Assembly (NCBI GenBank): GCA_000151295.1
Contig: GG745361.1
Span: forward strand, 264,831 to 275,579
Source of the DNA: Allomyces macrogynus ATCC 38327
Lineage: Eukaryota; Blastocladiomycota; Blastocladiomycetes; Blastocladiales; Blastocladiaceae
DNA: 10,749 nucleotides
Reading direction: 5' to 3'
The notes under the pieces were generated by a model. It was not told the DNA's origin. It worked only from the letters and a program-made list of their open reading frames with translations, and made no database searches. Positions 1-8,085 of the stretch are shown here, piece after piece. Position 1 is the stretch's first letter. Every line of letters starts with the position of its first letter. The position numbers and the translations under genes are program-made.

Positions 1-72
1 TAAATAAAAAAATAAAAATATACAATTCTGCGATTACGCATCTTTCTCTTCTCACTGCTAGAGCATCAGCAC

Positions 73-79
73 TTTTATA
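73..79 (-). promoter_or_regulatory. Possible TATA box for a leftward gene off the window edge
   Basis: On the minus strand the sequence reads GCTATAAAAG, a good TATA-box match, in a locally AT-richer stretch. Any transcript would start about 30 bases further left and leave the window almost at once. In AT-rich DNA this can arise by chance, and no matching gene is visible. Confidence 0.2.
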
Positions 80-257
80 GCTCGCCTCTGTCGTGTAGAC
101 ATGCTATCGGACCATGAATCAACATCATCTCCTGAATTAGCAGTGTGTATGGAAGTAGACTCTCTTTCATGCCCGACGCTAGGGAAGACCACAGACCGGC
201 GAGTCGGAATCAGCCGCGGGCTAGGATCTCATCACGCGGCCGATGGTTTCGTCGGTA

Positions 258-271
258 GGGGGGGGGGGGGG
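258..271. repeat. G homopolymer run (14 bases)
   Basis: An uninterrupted run of 14 G is followed by AGGGG, so the stretch could form a G-quadruplex on the plus strand. Such runs are also common sites of length error in sequencing. A 12-base C run follows at 415-426. Confidence 0.8.
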
Positions 272-414
272 AGGGGACAGAAGCTCCCAAGCAGCAAACA
301 ACGATTGTAGCACCCAGGGGTTGCGAGGCTCGAGGAGAGAGAGGATGAGAGCCCCGGCCCGCAGAGACTGCTTCCCTTTGGACCAGCCCCGCGGCCGTGC
401 GCGCGGGCGGACGG

Positions 415-426
415 CCCCCCCCCCCC
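415..426. repeat. C homopolymer run (12 bases)
   Basis: Twelve consecutive C in GC-rich spacer, about 143 bases after the G run at 258-271. It is G-rich on the minus strand, so the two runs could pair or form quadruplexes on opposite strands. A short CGT triplet repeat follows near 442-456. Confidence 0.8.
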
Positions 427-936
427 GCGCGCCCCACGTTCGCTCGTCGTCGTCGTGCGCGCGGGCGCCCGTGCAAGGCTGCGTGGATGTGTCGTCGTTG
501 GTCATGGTTGCGCGGCGTTGCGTCTGCATCGCTTTCCTCGACACACCTCCCCGCAAACGAAAACTCAATTGCCCGATCGGAGCCACCGCGGTCACATGCC
601 ATGGCGTGCCCTGCCACGCCCAGTCGCATCGACGACGCTGCTGCCAGCGCCCGCCAGCGCGATCGCCGAGGTGCAGCTGCCACGCCACGTCACTCTGTGC
701 ATTCCCCACGCCGCAGCGTGATCGAACGGGTCGCCCAGCGCGCCGGTCGTGCGAGGTCACCGCGTGGTCGGCCTGTACCATGGCCCCCGCCGTTGCCACC
801 ACCACGCCGTGAGACCTCCGTTGCGCCGTACGCACGCCGATTCATGGAGAGTTGAACGAACGGATCAAGGACGCCGCGATGGGCGACGCGCGCAACCGCC
901 ACCAAAATGCACCTCAGAGACGGCCGACGAAAGCAC

Positions 937-989
937 CGGCAGCACCGACACACGGCGCCGGCAGCACCGACACACGGCGCCGGCAGCAC
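937..989. repeat. 22-base tandem repeat, 2.4 copies
   Basis: A 22-base unit beginning CGGCAGCACCGACAC is repeated exactly at 937-958 and 959-980, followed by a 9-base partial copy at 981-989. The unit includes the palindrome GGCGCC. It lies in apparently non-coding DNA; no function is visible. Confidence 0.8.
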
Positions 990-2026
990 GCGCCGAATCT
1001 GGATTGCACACACAGTTGCGGCCCATGAATGCTCTCACTTGCAACCCTGCACTACGCGATCCGCGGCGGCTGGCGCCGCTGCCTCTGGCGCCCGACGCGG
1101 CGCGGCGCTCGACGTGAGCGCGCCAGTGACGATCAAAATCTTCCACGCTCGCAACGGTCAAGGGCTGCTTGGCGTGCACGCCGCCCGCCCCACTTCCATT
1201 CTCCACGGCGTCGCAATCATGACCCTTCGGCCCTGCCTCTTTGACCCGTTTTGCACCGGTCTTTCCGCCCTGCCATCCCATCGACCGCGCGTGATGGGCA
1301 GGTACGTCAACACGATGCTCGACCGCGTCGCAAGGAAGGCGCGCGATCGCTCGTGCCATGAAGACGCGCGATTTTTCGTGCCGAACCACGCCCGTGTCTG
1401 CGCAGCAGGCAGCACGACAATCTGTTGCATCGTGCCGCAAGAATGTGCGCGTATTGTACGACCCAGGCCGCTGCTACACGTTAGGAGCGTGAGCGGGTTC
1501 TGGGCGTGCAGGGACCAGACCGAGGCGGGCAACGTGTGTGTGTGACCCGTTTTGGGTGCGCTGCCCACCTCTCGTCTGGTGCTGGATCGCCGTTTGCGTT
1601 CGTACGTTGGATCGCGTCGTCGACTGACGCGCTTGACGGCGCTCACGGCAGCGTGGGTGGTTGTCGATCTCCTTTGGCGACGTGAATGCGAGCGAATGTG
1701 GCGATACGATGTCGTCGTCTCTCCATTCTTTGGTCGGACTGGATTGGTCCCTTCCGGTCCTGCACAATCATTCGTACCAAACGGAACTGGCCAACGTGCT
1801 TGCATGCACCAGTCGCGCTCGCAGGATCAAAGTGCGGTTTCCTCACCCCACCCTCGCCAGCAGCTTCCCGCCTGCCCTCGCGCAGACCACATCGCACACC
1901 GCGCAATAACCGATTCATGTATTCGCCATGTAGATATAAGCGCACGTCAAGCAATACCGATGCAAAATATGCCAAAAACACGCCCTCTCACGCACCCATC
2001 CTTCTCCACCGCACAGCTCCCGCTGC

Positions 2027-3643
2027 TCAGCGCTTACCCGCCGCCGCCGCTGTCGCGTTCCCCGCGGCCGTGCCGTTCCCCGGCGCGCCGACGAGCGCGT
2101 AATTCGCAAAATCGAGCCGGAACTGGCGCGCGACTTCCGGATCCCTCAACATGGTGAAGTCGCGCACTTGCCCGCCCTCTTCCGTTTTCGCGACCTCGAA
2201 CCACATGACCAGCTTGACGTTCGACAGCGCGCGCGCGTCGTTCCCGACGAGTTGCCGGAACCATTCGCGCTTGATGGCGGCGTTCACCTGGACTGCGGTC
2301 AAGTCGACCGAACCGAGCCGCCGCGCGGCCGCGGACCAGGTCGTGTCGGGCGTCTTGCCGAGCGGGTAGTAGACGGCGCCGCACTCAAAGACACCAAACG
2401 GCTTTTTGTACTGCTTGGCGAGCGCGACAATTGACCACTTGTTGAAGAGGAATTTCGACACGTCGTCGCCGTTCGGGTAGGTGTTGGTGCCCCACGGGTA
2501 GGTGCCGAAGTGGAACACCGACAGCGAGATCCAGTCGACCCACTACATGGAACATCGGCACGTCAGCGGTTGGGAAACATGGGGTGGAGAACGTTCACGC
2601 AACGAGGACATACCTCCTCCCCCGGGAAATACGGCCCAAATGGGTCGTCCTTATCGTCCACGACGCCATCCCCATTCGTGTCCATGGCCTTGTAATCCGC
2701 GGACCCCTTGATCGCCGCCGTCCCGCCGGACCACGGGTAACCCACGGGCGTATTCGGGCTAAACACCAAACTCGTCGCAGGCGCGCGCGCGCGGACGGCT
2801 TTCGCGAACCGAATCCAAGTTTCGCGGTACTTGACGGGCTTTTGGCCCCACAGGTACCAGGCGCCGTTCATTTCGTGCGCGAACCGCAGCAGGATCGGCA
2901 CGTATTTTTTGAGGTTGATTTCGGCGAGAATGTCGACAGTCTTGTTGATGACGGCGTCGGTCATCATGTCGAGCCCGCCCACCATCGGCTCGACCGTCAG
3001 CATCAGGAACCCGTTCACGGCCTTGACCTTGTCGGCGTACGCGAGCACCGAACTTGGGTCCTTGAGCCCGGTATCCGTGTCGACGTAGACGAACGCGCCG
3101 AACCCGGCGCCCTGGCGGCCTATGGAAAGGAAATGCGTGCGACGTCCGTGATCAGCTCTGGCTGCGGCCAACCGCACGCAACGGCAAGCGCTATCCGCGC
3201 CATCGCAACCGGTGAAACCCGCTTCATGGCGCCACCCGGCAACACATACCCGCCAATCCATTCCACTCCTCGGGCGACTTGGGCGCCCAATCGATCCCGT
3301 CACCCCAGATATGCGCGCCAAACAGGACTCCGTTCTCCGGCGGCTGCACGGGGGTCGCTGTCGGCGTCGGTGTCGCGGTCGTCGTCGTCGTACTGGTCGT
3401 CGTCACCGACACGTCGTCCTTGTTGGTCGCCGTGGGGGTCGGCGAAGCCGAGTCGGCGTCGACCTTGCGCGCGCGCCAGAACGGCATGTCGACGTTGGCC
3501 GCGTGCAGGATCGCGATGGTCGCGGCGGCGAGTGCGACGAGCGCGACCAGCCCGATGAGCGCGCGTTTCCACAGCGCGAGACCGGGCTTGACGACGACGA
3601 CTTTGCCGGGGAGAAACTCGCGGGCGCCGACGTTCGAAGACAT
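2027..3643 (-). CDS. Membrane-anchored glycoside hydrolase family 26 protein (beta-mannanase-like), 3 exons
   Basis: Exons on the minus strand are 3643-3250, 3119-2614 and 2542-2027. They are joined across introns 3249-3120 (GTATGT...TAG, phase 1) and 2613-2543 (GTATGT...TAG, phase 0), giving 471 residues. The start was chosen for its strong context (ACC before ATG) and because it places a basic N-terminus (residues 1-27) ahead of one hydrophobic segment (about 28-48), a signal anchor. A Ser/Thr/Pro linker follows (about 66-102), then the catalytic domain (about 105-455). The GH26 acid/base motif HEMNG is at 213-217 (E214), followed by W219 and W222. The likely nucleophile is E353 in FGVFECGA. 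A DTNGDGVVDDKD loop at 278-289 looks like a calcium-binding EF-hand loop, and WVDWISLSVFHFG follows. GH26 enzymes cut beta-1,4-mannans and some beta-glucans by a retaining mechanism; the substrate here is not known. N-linked sequons (NGT, NAT) in the C-terminal tail suit a lumenal or extracellular domain. An in-frame ATG farther upstream (3805) is less likely. Confidence 0.85.
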
Positions 3644-4623
3644 GGTGTTGGCACGAGTTGGGTGTGGTGGTTCGTCGAGAAAATGACCGAGAGCGGTCGC
3701 AGAGAGCAAATGAGCGAGAGTGGTCGTGGGGGCAAACCAGCGAGAGTGGTCGCTTCTGATCACTCGCGCACTGGCCCGCGAGCAGAGTAGAACGAGCGCG
3801 ATCACACGGGCGTGCGATGCGAACGGGAGAGAAGACGAGACTGGCAGTTGACGGGCGCGGTCAACTTGAAGATGTCAGAGCTGTTGGTCAAGTTGTTGCT
3901 GCTCTTGCTGCTGCGGGTGAGGGGAGGCGTCGGGTCACCAAGGAGGAAGCGACCGAGGAGGACCGATGAATGGCCAACGTTGCTGAGCAGGTCGGCGTCG
4001 AGTTTTGGTTTTGACACGCGTGCCGCGCGGGTGAAGCTCGCCCCGCCAGCCACCCCGCAGGAAACGGACCGCAGGTGGGCGGAGCATGACGGACAAGGCG
4101 CCAGTCAACGTGTTTCTAGACCCTCCTCGAAATCGCTGCTGCAGAGGGCACCGGAACGGGGGCCAGTCAAAGTAATAAAACCCGTCGAGCTGATCATTGT
4201 GCCCGTGGGAGTGGCTCCCGTGGTGAAAAGGATTTGAGGCATGCTGGCTGTTTGACGAGGTTGTTGGAGAAACGGAATCGCGCGCGCAAGTGATTGAAAA
4301 CTTGATGCCGATGGCGGCAGGGACCAGTTGTGGAGGGAGTTGACTGGTTATCGTTCGCCGTTTTGATTGACAGTCATCACCGGGCCGCCGAGCCTTCACA
4401 TTGACTCGCACTCAACACGCAGGCTTCGCCCCTCGCTTGGCACTGCTGGATATCGCAGCCTCAACGTCGGTCTGCCGTGTCATCAAGTAGACCACAATCC
4501 TTCACGCACATCGACGACCAATGCAGCGGACAAGACCACTCGACGTGCGCACGCGGACGATGCGGACCATGAGCAACAACAACACAACACTATACCAACC
4601 CCGAGCCGCACAACCCATCCAAC
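3644..4623. other. Intergenic region between the crotonase 3' end and the GH26 start
   Basis: This 980-base stretch must contain the crotonase terminator region on its right and the GH26 promoter on its left, both for minus-strand genes. The three direct repeats at 3687-3752 are the clearest structure. Open frames on both strands overlap each other (3812-4237 plus, 3935-4411 minus) and resemble no family I know. A 45-codon minus-strand frame at 4105-4242 begins with a plausible peptide but has no further support. Confidence 0.45.
3687..3752 (-). repeat. Three direct repeats just upstream of the GH26 start
   Basis: Three 13-base copies of SCGAGAGYGGTCG are seen at 3687-3699, 3714-3726 and 3740-3752, starting 27 and 26 bases apart. 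The last two are identical; the first differs at two positions. They sit 44-109 bases upstream of the GH26 ATG, in its 5' untranslated region or core promoter. On that gene's strand they read CGACCACTCTCGC. Spacing near 2.5 helical turns suits protein binding sites, but the function is inferred. Confidence 0.6.
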
Positions 4624-5934
4624 CTACTCGACATTCTCAAACACCAGCGTCGCCTTGGCGCGAATCGCCTTCATCCCGACCTTGAAGTCCTTGGACGCAT
4701 ACGCGATCGCCTGCGTATCGGCCTCGCGCTTCAACCCGCGCTCGAGCGCCTCGTTGATGCGCAGCCGCAGCGACTGCGTCGTGAGCCGCACCGCGACGGG
4801 ACTCGCGGACGCCATCGAACGCGCGAGCGCCGTCGCGTGGTCCGCCAAGTCGGCGGGGGTCGCGTGCGTCGCGAGAACCAGACCGAGCTGCTGCGCCTCG
4901 GCGCCCGTGAGAATGTCGCCCGTCAGCAGGAGACGCGCGGCAACTTGCGGGCCGGCAAGCATTTCGACGGTGGTTTGCGCGCCCATGCCCGCGGGGATCC
5001 CGAGCTTGACGAAGTTCAGCCCGACCTTGGCGTCGGCCGTGGCCAGACTGGGCGAGGAATAGTGGTGGAGTCAGCGGGTGAAGTCGGTGCTCACAGGTGT
5101 GGTGGAAAACTTACCGCAGGTCGCACGCGAGCGCAAGGCAGAAACCGGCGCCGATGGCGGGGCCGTTGATGGCTACAACGAGATAACAACATATCAGCTC
5201 TCCAAATCGGACGCGAGCGTTATGGTGGTGCAGCAGATACGAACCGGCAATCGTCGGGAACGGCACGCTGCGCACCGACAGGAACAGCGAGTAGAATTCG
5301 CGCATCACTTCCGTGTTGGCCACAGGCGAGGCCTCGGCGCGCGCGTCGAGGAAGTCGAGGTCACCACCTGCACAAATGGTTGTCAGATCGGACTTGAGTG
5401 TGATTGTGGCAGTGGACACGGTCGTACCGGCCGAGAAGGCGCGACCTTCGCCCGACAAGATCATGGCGCGAATCGTCTTGTCCTCTGTGCGTCGACGCGA
5501 TCAGCCAAGTCAGCAGGTGAAGCTCAATAGCACGCTTGGGTTGCATACAAGCGTGGTCGCATCCTTCACGGAACCCACGTACTCGCAAGATCCTTCATGG
5601 TCTGCGAAAATTCGAGCCCCATGGCGTGCGTGAGCGCGTTGAGCGACTTGGGCCGGTTGAACTTGACCTGCACAACACCCGAAAACTGGCCGTCGGGCAG
5701 CGTGTCGCGCGTCACTTGCAGGAACGGCTCTAACCACGTGTTCATCGCGCAGCGACCGCATCGTCAATTCCTATCCACCAGAATTGGACGCTGAGTTGTC
5801 GGCACTTGCAGCTATTTACCGTCCTTGGTGACCGTCGACGAGAACCGGGCCCACGGCGCACGCGCCACGGCGGGCGCGACCGAGGTGCGGGCAATGCCGC
5901 GGGCAAGGAGCGAGCTGGCAGTTGAACGGATCAT
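4624..5934 (-). CDS. Mitochondrial enoyl-CoA hydratase/isomerase (crotonase) family protein, 6 exons
   Basis: Exons on the minus strand are 5934-5820, 5729-5583, 5484-5428, 5367-5245, 5172-5115 and 5047-4624. The introns are 90, 98, 60, 72 and 67 bases long with GT...AG ends; four are phase 1 and the last is phase 2. The joined frame is open for 307 residues and reads as an uninterrupted crotonase. Residues 1-36 are rich in Arg, Ser and Ala without acidic residues and contain ARFSST, a typical mitochondrial presequence; the C-terminus (ENVE) is not a peroxisomal signal. Family landmarks are FNRPKSLNAL (62-71), the oxyanion-hole segment RAFSAGGDLDFL (102-113), AINGPAIGAGF (148-158), GIPAGMGAQ (183-191) and LLLTGD followed by a GLV motif. 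Crotonases act on acyl-CoA thioesters. The positions of the two catalytic glutamates of enoyl-CoA hydratase appear to be C159 and F179, so the exact reaction is open. The start has ACC at -3 to -1. The divergent neighbour RPA49 starts 301 bases away. Confidence 0.9.
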
Positions 5935-6235
5935 GGTCAACGATGCCAATGCTTTCGGCAAACGGCGACATGCTCGAGATCGGGACTTTGGCCAGAGTTG
6001 GGGCGCCGCCTGCTGACTCTCAACCTGCCAATGACTCAAACGTCTCGCATCCCGCACAGTGCATTAGCAACGAGGCCATGCTATATCATGTGACAAAGAC
6101 GCAATCTCACCATCCACGTTTGCCGGCCATCCGCAGCGTTGCCGAGCACCATCAAGCAGGACGACGGCACCGTTTCCGCCGGCCCTATTCAGCACCGCTC
6201 ACGGCATACTTCGGCTGCCGTCCGAAACGCCCACT
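5935..6235. promoter_or_regulatory. Shared divergent promoter region between the crotonase and RPA49 genes
   Basis: These 301 bases separate the two opposed ATG codons, so both promoters and both 5' untranslated regions must lie here unless they overlap coding sequence. Directly visible are CCAAT boxes at 5946-5950 and 6028-6032, a perfect TGACTCA (Gcn4/AP-1 type) site at 6032-6038 overlapping the second CCAAT, an E-box CATGTG at 6087-6092, and a TATA-like CTATATCA at 6081-6088. No coding sequence is evident. Which gene each element serves cannot be told from the sequence. Confidence 0.6.
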
Positions 6236-7848
6236 ATGTCATCCAAAACGCAGCAGGCCATCCTGCAAGCCAAGGCGACCAAGGCCAAGGCGCGCGCGGC
6301 CAAAGCCGCCAAGCAGGGCGCTGCACCCGAGCAGGCCATTGACACGTCGGCCACCCCCGTGCTCATCCCATTTAACGGCGCCCTGCACGCCGAGTCGGAC
6401 CTGGCCGATTTCTCGACCCCGTCGGCCGGCTCGATCGCGATCACGTTCGACTTTGCCGACGTCGAAGAGAACGACGATGACGCGCGCATCGCCTACCGCG
6501 TGCACAAGAACGGCCTGAACCTGCCGGACGGCCGCGAGTTTACGCTGTGTGGCGTGCACAAGCCCAAGCGCGGCGAACACCAGTACCGCGCCGTCGTTTC
6601 GGACGGTGAGTTTGTGCAGCTGCGCGCCGATAACTACGGTGAGTCGGCCGAGTGGATGCGCGCGCGCTCGCGCGAGGCCGGGTTCGACGAGTACTTGGCG
6701 GTCGTGCGGCCCGGGGATAAGACGGCCACGTTTGTCCCGGCCCCGGCACCGCTCATGCTGCAGCAACGCGTCTACGGCGTTGATTCGACCGACGCTCAGC
6801 GGATTGATCGGTCCAACGTGCGTGTCCTGACGCTGTGCTCGGCGGCTCCCACCGCCACCGGCCACCACGAACCGCTGCTGACCTCTGCGTCCTGCCACCA
6901 TCGCAACAGTACTTGGACGCCAAGAATCAGCTCGGCGAGGTGTTTGGCACCAAGGCGCGGCGGCAACAGATTCGCGCCATTGAGCGCAACCTCATCAACA
7001 CCGACTCGCTCGATTCCTCGTCGACGGCGCTTCAGGCGGCGGTCGGCGAGAGCGACGTGGCCATGGCCGAGGCCGTGGCGGCCGAACCCGTCATTATCGA
7101 CAACCTCGCTGACCCGCGCCCGCCACACGACATGGAGACCGACGACCCGGCACTCGCCTACCCGATCGACAAGCTGCTGCTGAAAACGACGCGCGTAGCG
7201 CTCGAGGGCGTGGCCAAGAACTTGGCCGCCGCCGTCAAGCCCAACAGCGACCTGGCCGATGTCTTGACGAACGTCCTGGAAGAATCGGTGCCCGATTTCA
7301 TTGCGCGCGGTCTGCTCGGCACGCTGCGCAACGTGACGCCCAACGTGAAGCCCGCGGCCCCCGTGCTCATGCGCATGGGGCTCTACCTGTACTTGCACTA
7401 CCTCGTCAAGATGATGAGCGCCAAGGACATGCAGGTGCGGTCGTCCACCGATCTGAGCAAGTACCTGAAGTGCCCATCGGGTGTCGCGTTCGACATGTCG
7501 GCGCAGTTCTGCCACCATGTCGCGAAACCCAATGGGCAGACGCGCGCGACCGTCTCGCCGCAGTCCAAGACCAAACTCGCGTGCTACGCCATGGTCGTTG
7601 CCCTGCACTTGGAGTCGTTTGCCGTTACGCTCGACGACTTGGTCCCGCTCTTCAACCAGTCGGCGCCGCAACTCATGCAGGTGGCGCAGGCCGTCGGAGC
7701 CTCGGTCGCGTCCATGTCGAACAAGCAAATGGCTGCGCTCGGGTTGCCGGCCGAGCACGGGAAAAAGTACCGCCGCGCGACGTTGTCGACGCCGCTCAAG
7801 CTCAAAGACTTGTCGGTGCAGAGCGGCGGGAAGGCCAAGGGCCGGTGA
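6236..7848 (+). CDS. RPA49: DNA-directed RNA polymerase I subunit RPA49 (A49/POLR1E), 2 exons
   Basis: Exons are 6236-6817 and 6910-7848. The 92-base intron (GTGCGT...CAACAG, CTGAC branch-like site near 6877) is phase 0, giving 506 residues. A49 forms a heterodimer with A34.5 on RNA polymerase I and helps initiation and elongation on rDNA in the nucleolus. The Lys/Ala-rich N-terminus (1-33) leads into a domain at about 45-190 at the position of the family's A34.5-dimerisation module. The diagnostic family motif LGEVFGTKARRQQIRAIERN lies at 202-221, formed just after the splice junction. ALAYPIDKLL (275-284) matches the conserved YP segment that opens the C-terminal tandem winged-helix region. 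That region runs to about 490 and includes KLACYAMVVALHLESF (416-431) and the lysine-flanked end KKYRRATLSTPLKLK. Length is near that of other A49 proteins (roughly 415-480), slightly longer. Codons strongly favour G or C in third position, as in the crotonase and GH26 genes. Lack of this motif in either unspliced frame makes the intron necessary. Confidence 0.9.
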
Positions 7849-8003
7849 GCCGGTGGGGTATGGGTGGAGTCGTCGCGTTGCTTTCCGGTGTGTCTTATAC
7901 TTCCTTTTTGTTCTTCTCTTTTCGTTCCGTTTGCTGTTTTCAGTGGATACAGTCGACCCTTTTGCGAACTTGCCCGTTGCCGATCCCCAGCGACTGATCG
8001 TGT

Positions 8004-8025
8004 GCAAGCCGCGTGGTTGGCTTGC
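8004..8025. repeat. Inverted repeat (7-base stem, 8-base loop) downstream of RPA49
   Basis: GCAAGCC at 8004-8010 and GGCTTGC at 8019-8025 are perfect reverse complements separated by 8 bases. The hairpin lies about 155 bases past the RPA49 stop and may fall in its 3' untranslated region. Function is not evident. Confidence 0.5.
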
Positions 8026-8040
8026 GGTTCGTTGCTGACT

Positions 8041-8085
8041 GATCCCAGCGGATGTGTCCACCGAGAGAACGATTCCAGCGGATGT
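8041..8085. repeat. Direct repeat, two 15-base copies 30 bases apart
   Basis: GATYCCAGCGGATGT occurs at 8041-8055 and again at 8071-8085 with one mismatch. It lies in non-coding DNA downstream of RPA49; no role can be assigned. Confidence 0.5.

Larger units (their letters stand above)
1..2026. other. Gene-poor spacer left of the GH26 gene
   Basis: I see no supported gene here. The first 200 bases or so are clearly AT-richer than the rest; beyond about 240 the sequence is GC-rich with homopolymer runs, CG-dinucleotide-rich stretches and a tandem repeat. Several long frames are open on both strands at once (for example 1158-1805 minus and 907-1545 plus). None shows a domain, a biased amino-acid composition typical of proteins, or convincing splice partners. 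The last 100 or so bases before 2027 are probably the 3' untranslated region of the GH26 gene. Confidence 0.5.

Noticed and set aside
1158..1805. Minus-strand open frame of 215 codons in the left spacer
   Set aside because: It overlaps open frames on the plus strand, shows no recognisable domain and no convincing start or splice context.
2584..3558. Plus-strand open frame of 324 codons
   Set aside because: It lies antisense to the GH26 exons, which show clear catalytic motifs and consistent splice phases.
3644..3805. 54-residue N-terminal extension of the GH26 protein, beginning MIALVLLCSR
   Set aside because: It would put a second weakly hydrophobic stretch before the clear signal anchor and cross the triple repeat; the ATG at 3643 has better context.
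4207..4219. Small inverted repeat GGGAG-TGG-CTCCC
   Set aside because: A 5-base stem is expected by chance in GC-rich sequence.
4105..4242. 45-codon minus-strand frame upstream of GH26
   Set aside because: Short, no similarity I can name, and no splice signals linking it to another exon.
6835..7848. Independent gene starting within RPA49
   Set aside because: Its first 25 codons are intron sequence; splicing 6817 to 6910 restores one continuous A49 frame, so no second gene or frameshift is needed.
6796..8061. Minus-strand open frame of 421 codons, the longest in the window
   Set aside because: It is the antisense shadow of the RPA49 second exon, whose third-position G/C bias keeps the opposite frame open; its translation is His/Arg-rich with no family resemblance.
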